From: an uncultured Christensenella sp.
Lineage (GTDB): Bacteria > Bacillota > Clostridia > Christensenellales > Borkfalkiaceae
DNA: 64,000 nt
Assembly: GCA_910587015.1 (NCBI GenBank)
Contig: CAJUME010000010.1
Coordinates: 124,001 to 188,000, forward strand
Direction: 5' to 3'
The first letter of the stretch is position 1; each line of letters starts with the position of its first letter. A program made the position numbers and the translations under genes. The notes under the pieces were generated by a model. The model saw only the letters and a list, made by a program, of their open reading frames with translations. It was not told where the DNA came from and did no database searches. This document shows, piece after piece, positions 33,893-42,745 of this stretch.

Positions 33893-34936
33893 TTACGCCA
33901 CGCTCGGGCTAGGTTTACCGCCCGTTTTTCTAAGCTCGCTCTCTATCTCGGCGCAGGTTTCCCGCAGCTCCTCTTCCGTTTCCGCAACCTCTATGCCGTC
34001 TAAAATGTCCTGCAATTTATATTCCTGCGTCAGATATCTTATTGTCTGATAGCCGATAACCGCCGTTAAAACGCCGTTTGTAAGCCCCTGCACGGACGAG
34101 TCGACCAGTGCGGATATTGCCGAGCCGAGGAAAGGTATGCCCTTCACCGCGTCGCCCATGGTTTTTACAATGCTGTTGCCGATTTTTACGCTGCCAAGCC
34201 CGTAGGCGATTAACGAATTCTGCAAAACCCTTGCAAAAATTTTGACAAGCTTTGCGTCCGACGGGCGGAAGCCGTATAAAAAGGTTATGTCCTTTACCAG
34301 CTGTAAATTGAGGAATGCAACCAGCAGCGCGTCCACGCGGCTTGTCTGCGACAGCGCGGAATACATTGCAGATTTAAGCGCGCTTTTAGTGATAAGCGAC
34401 TTTGCCGATTTTTTTACGCTGTCGGTATACAAATCGGTAAGGGCAAGCTTTATGCCCTCCTCGTTGCCCGCGTTAAGCGCAATAGCCATTTCCCCGACCA
34501 CGGCGGAATCGTACCAGCCCACGCCGTCGACCGAGGCGGTGATTTCTATAATCTTCGCCGCAATGTCGCGGCGCACCTTTTTGTTGTGCTTTTGCGCCTC
34601 GCGCGCGGTTTTTGCGTTTACGTTGGTTATAAAGTAGTCCGATTTAAGAATTTTTACAAGCGGAATTATGTACAAACAAATAAAAATTATAACGCTTGCA
34701 ACGCCCGCGCCTATTCCCACGCCCAGCCGCACGTTTTTATCGTCGAAAAGTTCTACCGCCTTTAAGCTGATAAGTATAAGGCACGCGGCTATAATAACGC
34801 CTATTGCCGCCGCCAGAAACCTTAAAAGAATTTTTGCACCGCGCACGTTCTGGCGTTTGGAATACTTCTGCTCATATTCGTAAATGGTCATTTTTTCCGC
34901 CTCGGGCGGAATTACAATATCCTTCTTCCTTTTCAT
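33893..34936 (-). CDS. DUF697/YcjF-like membrane protein
   Basis: 347 residues. Two membrane helices lie at about 36-60 and 72-96. After a charged linker (AKTAREAQKHNKKVRRDIAAK), residues about 190-315 resemble the DUF697 domain, with amphipathic helices, a VKDITFLYGFRPS segment and Gly-rich GLGSVKIGNSIVKTMGD and GIPFLGSAISALVDSSVQG stretches. DUF697 is often linked to GTPases or stress proteins, but no GTPase is encoded here. It lies 16 bp before the DUF2207 gene in the transcription order DUF2207, DUF697, M42. Confidence 0.65.
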   Translation of the reverse strand: MKRKKDIVIPPEAEKMTIYEYEQKYSKRQNVRGAKILLRFLAAAIGVIIAACLILISLKAVELFDDKNVRLGVGIGAGVASVIIFICLYIIPLVKILKSDYFITNVNAKTAREAQKHNKKVRRDIAAKIIEITASVDGVGWYDSAVVGEMAIALNAGNEEGIKLALTDLYTDSVKKSAKSLITKSALKSAMYSALSQTSRVDALLVAFLNLQLVKDITFLYGFRPSDAKLVKIFARVLQNSLIAYGLGSVKIGNSIVKTMGDAVKGIPFLGSAISALVDSSVQGLTNGVLTAVIGYQTIRYLTQEYKLQDILDGIEVAETEEELRETCAEIESELRKTGGKPSPSVA

Positions 34937-34951
34937 AAAAAAATCCTTAAT

Positions 34952-36857
34952 TCATAATATGTTCTGCGGGGCGTTGCCCTTCTTTCTGCTGACTATTATA
35001 GCATGGGTTACGGAATAAAACAACTCCTGCGCAAAATTCGCGGGATTGAAGCCGTCCGCCCAGTCGGGAACGGCAACGCCGAGATACTGCATTTGGTTAT
35101 CTATCTTTTCAGAAAGCCCCATAACCATACAGTACGGCAAAACATCGTAAAAGTAATCGGGGTTGTCTTTTAAAAGCAGTTCCATTTTCGGCAGGTCGGC
35201 AAGCTGAATAAACCGCTTAAAGCCCAGCATTCTGCCGTAAAGCTTTTGCGCCTTATCCGTGCGCCGTTTTATAAACGCAGGCAACACAAGTATGCATATT
35301 GCCAGCCACGCAACGCTTATTTCCGTAAAATGAAAATAGTCGTACTGCGGCATATAAACCATATACAGCATTGCGCCGATGAACAGCCCAACCGGCACAA
35401 GCGCAAACAGCATAACTGAAACCACCTTTAAAAACCGCGCCGCATTGCGTTGTTTTAAATTGTCAAGCCCGCTGAATATGGGGCTGAGCTTGACGATAAA
35501 TATCAGCGACAGCCCGAGAAAAAGCGGTATGCCAAGCATAGACCCGATATCCGCGTTCAGCATTATAAAGTATATGAACATTGCCGCTATGCCTATAACG
35601 GCAAGTATATTTACAAATTTTTTTGTACGCTCTACCTGCGGCACAAAGGGCGTGGGCTTTTCCGATTCCTCCACAAGCGCGTTTACCGCAAACCGCAGTC
35701 TGTCCTTCCTTATCCGGTTTTTAAAGCCGCGCGTATCCTTAGAGCGGTATACGGCGCCGTAGCGGAACAGTTCGTTAAAATATTGCTTTTCGGCAAAATT
35801 ACAGTTATCGGGCAGGGGTTTAAGCTTTCTTAAAACAAGGTCTTTTTTGCCGTCCTTGGTTATTTTAATGCACCCCAGCCGCGCCCAATACAAAATTATC
35901 GTGGCAACGTCCCTGCGCTGGGGATAGCCGTGCCAATAAGCCGAATAGTGCAAGGGGTTAATTACGGGCGGTTCAACCTCCACAGGCGCAACCGGCTTTC
36001 TTCCGCGGTAAATTACCGTCAGCGTTATGCATATCAGCATTATTATAAGCACAAGACCCGCAAAAAGCCAATACATCGGATAAAATGTAACGTGAGTTAA
36101 AAAGTAATCACCGTCAAGCGCAACGCGCAGCTGTTTTTCGTCTATATCCTTAAACGTGACGGTATATGTAAGCGAATTTCCGTTAACTTCAAGCCCCGCG
36201 CTTTCGGATATATCGTTGTTTTCCGAATAAACCTTTGCATGCGCACCGTCGAAAGGTTTAGGCATATTCACCGTGACGGTAAGCTTTGCTATATCGTTTC
36301 TGTCGCCGTTGTGATAAAACCAGTAAGGCTCGTAATCTATCGCCGTAAACGCAAACGCGCTTTTGCCCGCACCGTCGTCCGATAAATCGTAGTCGTATTC
36401 CAACGCCACATTGTAAAAGCGGTAGGTTTCGTTACTGTCCCAGACAGCAAAATCGCCATCGGGGTTGATTACGGCAAGCTTATAGTTTGCGCTGTTTTTT
36501 TCGACATTGACCTGCGCCGTTGCACCGTCCACTTCCGCCGTGACGTTTTTAACTTCCGCAAGAAATTTACCGCCCTTTACCGCCTTGCCCCCGCGGTTTT
36601 TATACGAATAAACCGTTGAGGGAATACTGCGGGATATTTGGGAAAGGCTTTTGACAAAGCCTACCTGCAAGCTTTCCTTAACGTGCAGAATTTTGTTTTC
36701 GTCAACGGTTATCTCGACCGAGCTGTCGTTGAACGCGTAGGAAATACTGCTTTCGGCGTTCGCCGTTTAAGCCTGAAAACAAAACCGCCGAAGCAAGCAA
36801 AGCCGTGCAGAGCAATATTGAAATAAAGACCGATTTTAATGCAACTGACTTTTTCAT
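34952..36857 (-). CDS. DUF2207 membrane protein with a one-base frameshift in the signal-peptide region
   Basis: The intact frame (34952-36670) encodes 572 residues lacking the family's N terminus. In the next frame, an ATG at 36857 opens a signal peptide (MKKSVALKSVFISILLC, then ALLASAVLFSGL), and homologous sequence (AESSISYAFNDSSVEITVD) continues in the downstream frame. Removing one A/T from the run at 36766-36768 joins them into a perfect signal peptide with a cleavage site at ANA-ES. The rest is typical: an external beta domain (to about 190), a membrane helix, a cytoplasmic segment, further helices near 345-400 and 415-465, and a terminal domain. The function of DUF2207 is unknown. This is either a sequencing error or a real disruption. 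Confidence 0.75.
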
Positions 36858-36903
36858 TTTATCTATTACAGCTTATGCCGAATTAATTATAGCACAAATT
36901 TAA

Positions 36904-37719
36904 TTAAAGTCCCAAGGAAAATTTATACATTTCCGATTTGGGTATTCCTCTGTCCCTTGCGGCTTGCTTAACGGCTTCCTTTTTGTCCATTCCCCCCGCA
37001 ATATAGTGGAGTATATGCTCCTGCTCGCTTAAATTGTTCAAGGGGTTTTCCGTTTCACGCGCGCCCTCCACTATAAGAACGTATTCCCCGCGCTTTTCGC
37101 CCTGTAACCCTTCGGAAAACTTAAAATGCGCGCACTCCTCGTGGAGCTTTGAAATTTCGCGCACGGCGCATGCGTTGCGGTCGCCGAAACATTCGTAAAT
37201 CGAGGATATATGGCGGTCTACGTCCTGCGGGGCAACGTGGAATATAAGCGACATATCCAGATTTTTATACCTTTCCAGCACCGCCCTGCGCTCGCCTTCT
37301 TTATCGGGCAAAAAGCCGATAAACGCAAATCTGTCGGCGGGCAGTGCGGACAGAACCAGCGCGGAAAGCGCGGCATTCGCTCCAGGGATAACGGTATAGC
37401 CTACGCCCGCCTCTTTCAGCGCGCGGCAGACGGTGTTGCCGGGGTCGGAAATTACGGGCATGCCCGCGTCCGAAATTATCGCAACCCGCTTGCCGTCATT
37501 TGCCGCGGCAATAATTTTTTCCGCCGCCTCGCGTTCGTTGAATTTATGACATGAATAAAGCGGCTTTTTAATATCGTATGCCGAAAGCAGCTTTAATGAG
37601 TGCCGAGTATCCTCGCAAAATATCACGTCCGCCTCTTTCAAGGCTTCCAGCGCGCGCAAGGTTATATCCTTTAAATTGCCTATGGGCGTCGCCACAAAGC
37701 TGACGTTACAACCGTTCAT
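36904..37719 (-). CDS. rsmI: 16S rRNA (cytidine1402-2'-O)-methyltransferase RsmI
   Basis: 271 residues, full length. It methylates the ribose of C1402 in the decoding centre. Tetrapyrrole-methylase fold motifs are clear: VATPIGNLKDITLRALE at the start, CEDTRHSLKLL, ISDAGMPVISDPG, VIPGANAALSALVLSALP and FIGFLP. An AAGGA site precedes the start. It follows trmN by 21 bp, as yabC follows yabB and yazA in B. subtilis. Confidence 0.95.
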   Translation of the reverse strand: MNGCNVSFVATPIGNLKDITLRALEALKEADVIFCEDTRHSLKLLSAYDIKKPLYSCHKFNEREAAEKIIAAANDGKRVAIISDAGMPVISDPGNTVCRALKEAGVGYTVIPGANAALSALVLSALPADRFAFIGFLPDKEGERRAVLERYKNLDMSLIFHVAPQDVDRHISSIYECFGDRNACAVREISKLHEECAHFKFSEGLQGEKRGEYVLIVEGARETENPLNNLSEQEHILHYIAGGMDKKEAVKQAARDRGIPKSEMYKFSLGL

Positions 37720-37740
37720 AGTATATTAATTCCTTTTATC

Positions 37741-38403
37741 TCAGTTTACCGCCGCGGGAAGCACCTCAACTCCCTCTTTGCCGCCCTTAACCGCCTCCAC
37801 CATAACAAGATAGGGCTTTGCGGTCGGCGTGCCGCTCACGAATTGAATGCGCTTAGGCTCCAGCTTATGGCTTTTAAGCTTGAATATAAGCTCTGCCGTG
37901 CGGTCGGCGCGGTTGATAATGGCAAGCCTGCCGCCGAATTTAAGCTTTTTCGCCGCAACGCTTACAATTTCGTCAAGCGTTAAGGTAATTTCCTTACGGC
38001 AGACGGCCTTTTCGTAAACCTCGTTGTCGAACCCGCCGCGCTCGTAGGGCGGATTGCAGAGTATAAGCGAAAATTTGTCGTCAAATTCCCGACCTATGTC
38101 CTGAATTTTACAGCACGCCACATTGCAGTCAAAGCCGTTCAGCTCCGCCGTGCGGCGGGACATATCGGCAAGCGGCGGCTGCATTTCGAACAGCGTAAGG
38201 CTTTTTATTACGGGGTTAAGACACATAAAATGGAAGCCCACCACCCCGCTGCCCGAACAGAAGTCGGCAACGCTGTCGCCGCATTTTGCGCGGGCAAAGC
38301 GCGACAGAAGAACGCTGTCCGAGGTAAAGCGGTACAGCGCGGTGTTTTGTATAATTTTTTTGTCCCCGAAAAATTCTTCGAGCACCTCTCCGTCTTTAAG
38401 CAT
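37741..38403 (-). CDS. trmN: tRNA1(Val) A37 N6-methyltransferase-like (TrmN/YabB)
   Basis: 220 residues. Class I methyltransferase with the SAM motif ADFCSGSGVVGFHF (about 45-58) and the N6-adenine catalytic NPPY (about 117-120). The N-terminal DKKIIQNTALYRFTSDSVLLSRFA segment is the hallmark of the TrmN6/YabB family. No ribosome site is visible. TATAAC eight bases upstream of the ATG suggests a very short or absent leader, and a terminator separates it from the ferredoxin gene upstream. It is followed by rsmI. Confidence 0.88.
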   Translation of the reverse strand: MLKDGEVLEEFFGDKKIIQNTALYRFTSDSVLLSRFARAKCGDSVADFCSGSGVVGFHFMCLNPVIKSLTLFEMQPPLADMSRRTAELNGFDCNVACCKIQDIGREFDDKFSLILCNPPYERGGFDNEVYEKAVCRKEITLTLDEIVSVAAKKLKFGGRLAIINRADRTAELIFKLKSHKLEPKRIQFVSGTPTAKPYLVMVEAVKGGKEGVEVLPAAVN

Positions 38404-38433
38404 AATAAAATGTTATAAATTTAAAAACAAAAG

Positions 38434-38455
38434 AGCGGAGCGCACCCGCTCCGCT
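38434..38455 (-). terminator. Intrinsic terminator of the ferredoxin gene
   Basis: A perfect 9-bp stem (38434-38442 with 38447-38455), a 4-base loop, then CTCTTTTGTTTTT on the minus strand. Confidence 0.8.
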
Positions 38456-38473
38456 TCCCTTGTTTGCTTTTAA

Positions 38474-38647
38474 TTACTCTGCGGGGTGAATAGCTCCCGT
38501 AGGGCATACGTCCTCGCACGCGCCGCAATCGATGCATACGTCGGGGTCTACAACGTACTTGTCAGCGCCCTCGGAAATAGCTTCAACAGGGCAGGTGCCG
38601 GCGCACGCGCCGCAGCTTACGCACTCGTCGGTTATGATATGTGCCAT
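38474..38647 (-). CDS. 2[4Fe-4S] ferredoxin
   Basis: 57 residues from the ATG at 38647, which has GGAGG five bases upstream. The longer frame start is inside that site. Two CxxCxxCxxxCP motifs (CVSCGACAGTCP and CIDCGACEDVCP) form the classical clostridial ferredoxin, a low-potential electron carrier of fermentative metabolism. It sits as a single-gene unit between ricT and trmN, interrupting the order seen in B. subtilis. Confidence 0.95.
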   Translation of the reverse strand: MAHIITDECVSCGACAGTCPVEAISEGADKYVVDPDVCIDCGACEDVCPTGAIHPAE

Positions 38648-38753
38648 AATATCCTCCATTTTTTACGTTTAACGGGTTTTACCCTTGCAGTATTATACCA
38701 TAAGTTTTTTACGCTGTAAAGAGGTGAACCCGATTTTTTTGAAATTAACTTTT

Positions 38754-39614
38754 TTAATCGCCCTCGCCGCCGTCGGCTTCGTCCGCCTCCGCACAGGGGC
38801 GGCGCTTGAATTTAAGCTCGTCCACGTTAAAGTCGCGGTATGCAACCGTGTCCTTTGTCTTGTCCTCTATGCGCACGCGCACGGTCATTTTAAGCATATT
38901 GATGTTAACAACGGTGCCCTTGCCCTCGGGCGTGCCTACCTCGCTGCCCAGCTTGGGTACGCGTCTGCACGCGTCTGCATAATAATCGTTTTCGTAGGAA
39001 AGACAGCACATAAGCCTTCCGCACAGCCCCGAAATTTTGCCGGGGTTTAAAGAAAGACCCTGATTTTTCGCCATTTTTATGGAAACCTTTTTCAAATCCG
39101 GCATACAGCTCGAACAGCAGCATTCCCTTCCGCACGGCGCAAGCCCGCCCAAAATTTTAATTTCATCGCGGATACCTACCTGACGCAATTCTATACGCAT
39201 ACGGAAAACCGAGGACAAGTCCTTAACCAGCTCGCGGAAGTCCACCCTCTGCGGCGCGGAGTAATAGAAAACGGCGCGCGCCCCGTCAAAGGCAAACTCG
39301 CAGTCGATAAGCTTCATGTCGAGGTTATGCTTTTCTATCCTCTCGCGGACGGTTTTCATTGCCTCTTCCTTTTTTTCACCGTTTTTGCGGTGAGTTTCCT
39401 CGTCCTTTTCGTTTGCAATGCGTATAACGGGCTTCAACGGCAGAACCACCGCGCTTTCTTCAACCTGAGTGCGCGGCATAACCACGGTTGCGTATTCCAC
39501 GCCCCGCGCCGTTTCCACAATTACGCCCTTTCCGACCTTATAGTCGCCCTTTGTCGGCGCAAAGTAATAAACCTTTCCACCCTCCTTAAAGGCAACACCT
39601 ATAACTTCTACCAT
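38754..39614 (-). CDS. ricT: RicT (YaaT), PSP1-domain subunit of the Ric complex
   Basis: 286 residues. PSP1 C-terminal domain with the cysteine cluster GLAPCGRECCCSSC (about 160-173) and a later LCGRLMCC, which in B. subtilis help the RicAFT complex hold iron-sulfur clusters. That complex stimulates RNase Y processing of mRNAs and affects sporulation. Neither RicA nor RicF is encoded nearby. A weak AAGGT site precedes the start. It lies downstream of holB, as in B. subtilis. Confidence 0.92.
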   Translation of the reverse strand: MVEVIGVAFKEGGKVYYFAPTKGDYKVGKGVIVETARGVEYATVVMPRTQVEESAVVLPLKPVIRIANEKDEETHRKNGEKKEEAMKTVRERIEKHNLDMKLIDCEFAFDGARAVFYYSAPQRVDFRELVKDLSSVFRMRIELRQVGIRDEIKILGGLAPCGRECCCSSCMPDLKKVSIKMAKNQGLSLNPGKISGLCGRLMCCLSYENDYYADACRRVPKLGSEVGTPEGKGTVVNINMLKMTVRVRIEDKTKDTVAYRDFNVDELKFKRRPCAEADEADGGEGD

Positions 39615-39695
39615 AATTTTACCTTAAATTAATTTTGCGCTTATCCCCGCAAATTTATCCTTTGCCCGCCGCCAACGGTTTTCATAAGCGCCGCA

Positions 39696-40598
39696 TTATT
39701 GCGTACGCCGCGAAAAATTTATAACGTCAAGCATAAATTCGTACAGCAACGCCTGAAAATACGCGTTCAGCTTCAATTGCGCCGCCGCTCCGTTAAGCTT
39801 TTCCAGCGCGTATACAAGCGCGGGCTTGCTTAATTTTCCCGCCGCCCCGCCGCCGTCCGTCAGCGCCGTAAAATACAGCCTCTGCATTTCGGCAAGCAGT
39901 TCTTCTTTATATTTTATATCGCCGTACTTTGCCGCGATTGCGCCTATTTCACCCGCGTCGGATACGCCGCAGATTTCCGCCGCCGCGTCCTTCAATTGCT
40001 GAAACCATCCGCCCGCGACCATATTTTCCGCAACGCCCAGAATTCCGTTCGCGCTTTCCGCCGCCGCCGCGTTAAGCGGGCTTTTGCCCTTTCTTTCCAA
40101 TGCGGCAAGTATCTGCCCGCATGAAAAGGGCGGAATTTCCAGAATTTTCACGCGCGATTTTACCGTATCCAGCACGGGCGCAAGCGAGCACGCGCCCAAA
40201 ATAAAGTGCACGCCCTCGGGCGGCTCCTCCAAGGTTTTTAAAAGCTTGTTCTGCACCAGCGCGCTTGCCTGCTCGAACCCGCTTATCGCAAACAGCTTTT
40301 TTGCGCCCTCCACGGGACGCATTGCGCTGTCCTCAACAATTTCCGCCGCCGCGTCCGCATTGAACTTCTTTCCCTCCTGCGGGTAAAGCTTAAAATCGGG
40401 ATAGCTCTCGCTTAAAATTCTGTGCCCGAGCGGCTGTCCGTCAGCTGTTTTAAAAAATTCGAGCGCAAACAGCTTCAAAACGGCGCGCATATTTTTCGCG
40501 TCCTCAAAGCGCAGCATATACGCATGCGAGACCTTGCCGCCGCGGATATCCCCGCAGAAAATTTTGTATGCGGTTGTGGTTTTTATAAGCTGTTCCAT
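39696..40598 (-). CDS. holB: DNA polymerase III delta' subunit HolB
   Basis: 300 residues. Clamp-loader AAA+-like fold: HAYMLRFEDAKNMRAVLKLFA in place of a canonical Walker A, FAISGFEQASALVQNKLLKTLEEPPEGVHFIL and TVKSRVKILEIPP (the SRC/SRV motif region). The nucleotide site and zinc-binding cysteines are absent, as expected of a non-ATPase delta'. It lies 33 bp downstream of tmk, the conserved Firmicute order. The product helps load the DnaN clamp encoded at 53180-54286. Confidence 0.9.
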   Translation of the reverse strand: MEQLIKTTTAYKIFCGDIRGGKVSHAYMLRFEDAKNMRAVLKLFALEFFKTADGQPLGHRILSESYPDFKLYPQEGKKFNADAAAEIVEDSAMRPVEGAKKLFAISGFEQASALVQNKLLKTLEEPPEGVHFILGACSLAPVLDTVKSRVKILEIPPFSCGQILAALERKGKSPLNAAAAESANGILGVAENMVAGGWFQQLKDAAAEICGVSDAGEIGAIAAKYGDIKYKEELLAEMQRLYFTALTDGGGAAGKLSKPALVYALEKLNGAAAQLKLNAYFQALLYEFMLDVINFSRRTQ

Positions 40599-40631
40599 AA
40601 ACCTTGCACCCGAAGCCGTAGCCCGCCGCCG

Positions 40632-41252
40632 TCAGATAACGCCCTTCGCCTTCAACAGCGCGCGGATATTATCCTGAGTTTCGTATTTACTGCCAAGGCA
40701 GTCAACGGCGCATATTCGGGGGGCAATTTCCATCAAAGCCTTATAGCCGTTGTAAACCCTTGTATGAAATTCCAGCCCCAGCTGTTCCATTCTGTCGTCG
40801 GGGTCGGCGCCGTGCTTTCTTTTGAACGCCTCTGCGGGGGAAATATCCAGAAAAACCGTCAAATCGGGCGTGAACCTTTCCAACGCAAAGCTGTTTATAT
40901 TTTCTATATACTCGCGTCCCAGACCGCGGGCATAGCCCTGATATGCAAGCGAGGAATCTACGTATCTGTCGCAGATTACAAGCTTGCCCTTATCCAAAGC
41001 GGGCGCGATTTTTTCTTTTAAATGCTGAACGCGCGCCGCCGCGTACAAAAGCGCCTCGCACTCGTCGCACATTGCGGTATTTTTGCCGTTTAAAATAATT
41101 TTGCGGATTTGCTCTGCAATTTCACTGCCGCCCGGCTCGCGCGTGAGGATATAATCCACGCCAAGCTTATCGAGGTATTCGGATAACAGCCTAAGCTGCG
41201 TGCTTTTGCCAGAGCCCTCGCACCCCTCAAAGGTTATAAACTTCCCTCTCAT
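40632..41252 (-). CDS. tmk: Thymidylate kinase
   Basis: 206 residues, full length. It phosphorylates dTMP to dTDP. P-loop FEGCEGSGKST (8-18), the TREPGG motif (38-43), DRYVDSSLAYQG (about 94-105) and the LDISPAEAFKR lid region are visible. Its start overlaps the stop of the upstream YaaO-like gene by 4 bp (ATGA), giving translational coupling. Confidence 0.96.
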   Translation of the reverse strand: MRGKFITFEGCEGSGKSTQLRLLSEYLDKLGVDYILTREPGGSEIAEQIRKIILNGKNTAMCDECEALLYAAARVQHLKEKIAPALDKGKLVICDRYVDSSLAYQGYARGLGREYIENINSFALERFTPDLTVFLDISPAEAFKRKHGADPDDRMEQLGLEFHTRVYNGYKALMEIAPRICAVDCLGSKYETQDNIRALLKAKGVI

Positions 41253-42592
41253 TCCTTAACCACCCAAACCCTTTTGTCCGTCAGCCCGAAGGTGCTTTTC
41301 GCGTTAGATAGCGCATATATGGCGCCCTCGGTTATCACTTCCCCCGCGCATATCACGGGGATACACGGGGGCGTAAGCCCCGCGTCGGCCGCACAAACCC
41401 TGTCCTTTGCCGAGGCAAGCGGCACAAGCTCCCTTGTGCATTCCGTCGCCTTTAAGTACCCGCATGCGCGCTCTCCGCCGAAAGACAGCGGTCTTTCCCT
41501 ATACGTTCCCGCAAGCGTTTTATCCGCCGCAAGCCCCCTTGCCGCGCACAGCAACCCTTTTAATTCCTCCGCGCCCGTCATAGGCGAAAGATAAAAAATA
41601 ATATATCTCCCGTCCGACAGCTCGGCATAAATTCCGCGCTCTTCCAGCCGCAAATACGCTTTATCGGCGCATATATCAAGGGCTTTTAAGTCCCAAACAA
41701 GCTTTGTCCAGTCCGCGGAGGGATAAAACGCAAGCCCCTTTGCCTCGGCTTTAAAGCCTTCCGCCGCCCGTTTTGCCGCCTTTAAAAGCTGTAAATTGTT
41801 TGCAATGTATTTAATTCCAAGCTCTACCGAGGCCATTATAGGATAGCTCGGCGAGGTGGTGCGGAAAATGCTTAAAGCCTCCTCAAGCTCCTCCGCAAGC
41901 GACAAATCGTTTACCGAAACCACCGCACCCTGCGTAAGCACGGGCAGACTTTTATGCGCTCCGTCCACCCATATATCCGCATACACCCCCGCATATGCGC
42001 CGTTTTCGCGCTCAAATGCAAGGTGCGCGCCGTGCGCGCCGTCAACAAACAACAGCTTTTTATGTCTTTTTAAAATTGCGGCGTATTCCGCAAGCGGCGC
42101 AATATTGCCGTAATAATTGGGGGAAAGCGCAAGCATTCCCGCCACGTCCGTGTCCTTGTTTAAAATATCCTCAACCGCTTCGGGCTCGGGCGGCAAAAGC
42201 ACGCCCTCCGCCGTTCTGCCGTTTAAAATAATCGGCTCCAGCCTTAAAAGTCTGCACGCGTTCCACACGCTTGTGTGGCAGTTGCGCGGCACAATCACCT
42301 TGCCGCCGTGCTTTTTTAAAACGTACAGCATAGACAGCACGCCGCAGGTAGAGCCGTCCGTCAAAATATAGCTCTTCCGCGCGCCCGTAATTTCCGCAAT
42401 ATCCCTTTGCGCCTCCGCAATTATCCCGCTCGGGCAAAACAGATTGTCGGAATACCCAAGCTCGGTAATATCGAAGGCGGCAACCGGCAGCAGTCTGTCA
42501 AGCTCGCCGCGCCCCTTGTGTCCGGGGACGTGAAAGCTCTTATCCGCCTTTGCGTACTTTTTAAGTTGGTTGTAAATGCGGTAGTAATACAT
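41249..42592 (-). CDS. Orn/Lys/Arg decarboxylase-family PLP enzyme (YaaO-like)
   Basis: 447 residues, shorter than full decarboxylases (over 700) and close to B. subtilis YaaO. It shows FHVPGHKGRG (20-29), FDITELGYSDNLFCPSG, ILTDGSTCGVLSML, LFVDGAHGAHLAF and the PLP-binding lysine in VDGAHKSLPVLTQGA (about residue 218). It probably decarboxylates or deaminates a basic amino acid, but the substrate cannot be told. No ribosome site precedes the ATG. A structured intergenic element lies just upstream (42624-42745). The arrangement yaaO-tmk-holB-ricT matches B. subtilis. Confidence 0.87.
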   Translation of the reverse strand: MYYYRIYNQLKKYAKADKSFHVPGHKGRGELDRLLPVAAFDITELGYSDNLFCPSGIIAEAQRDIAEITGARKSYILTDGSTCGVLSMLYVLKKHGGKVIVPRNCHTSVWNACRLLRLEPIILNGRTAEGVLLPPEPEAVEDILNKDTDVAGMLALSPNYYGNIAPLAEYAAILKRHKKLLFVDGAHGAHLAFERENGAYAGVYADIWVDGAHKSLPVLTQGAVVSVNDLSLAEELEEALSIFRTTSPSYPIMASVELGIKYIANNLQLLKAAKRAAEGFKAEAKGLAFYPSADWTKLVWDLKALDICADKAYLRLEERGIYAELSDGRYIIFYLSPMTGAEELKGLLCAARGLAADKTLAGTYRERPLSFGGERACGYLKATECTRELVPLASAKDRVCAADAGLTPPCIPVICAGEVITEGAIYALSNAKSTFGLTDKRVWVVKE

Positions 42593-42623
42593 TTGTAGTT
42601 AACAAAAAAGCAATTCCTGAGGC

Positions 42624-42745
42624 AAAACCTTAAAGATGCGAGCAAGACAAGGAAAGAGAGCACCGACCGCAGGGAGCGTACAAAACGTACGTGACCAAGG
42701 CGGCGCGGAGCTTGACGCCGTATTGCGACGCATATATAAGGTTTT
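42624..42745 (-). repeat. Structured intergenic element closed by a long imperfect inverted repeat
   Basis: The 17-base arms at 42624-42640 and 42729-42745 pair at 15 of 17 positions. They enclose smaller stems (cgtac/gtacg near 42677-42692 and cggcg/cgccg near 42700-42720). The right arm includes the lysS stop codon. The form suits a miniature mobile or REP-like element, or a structured RNA. On the minus strand no long T-run follows the outer arm. Only one copy is in the window. Confidence 0.55.
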
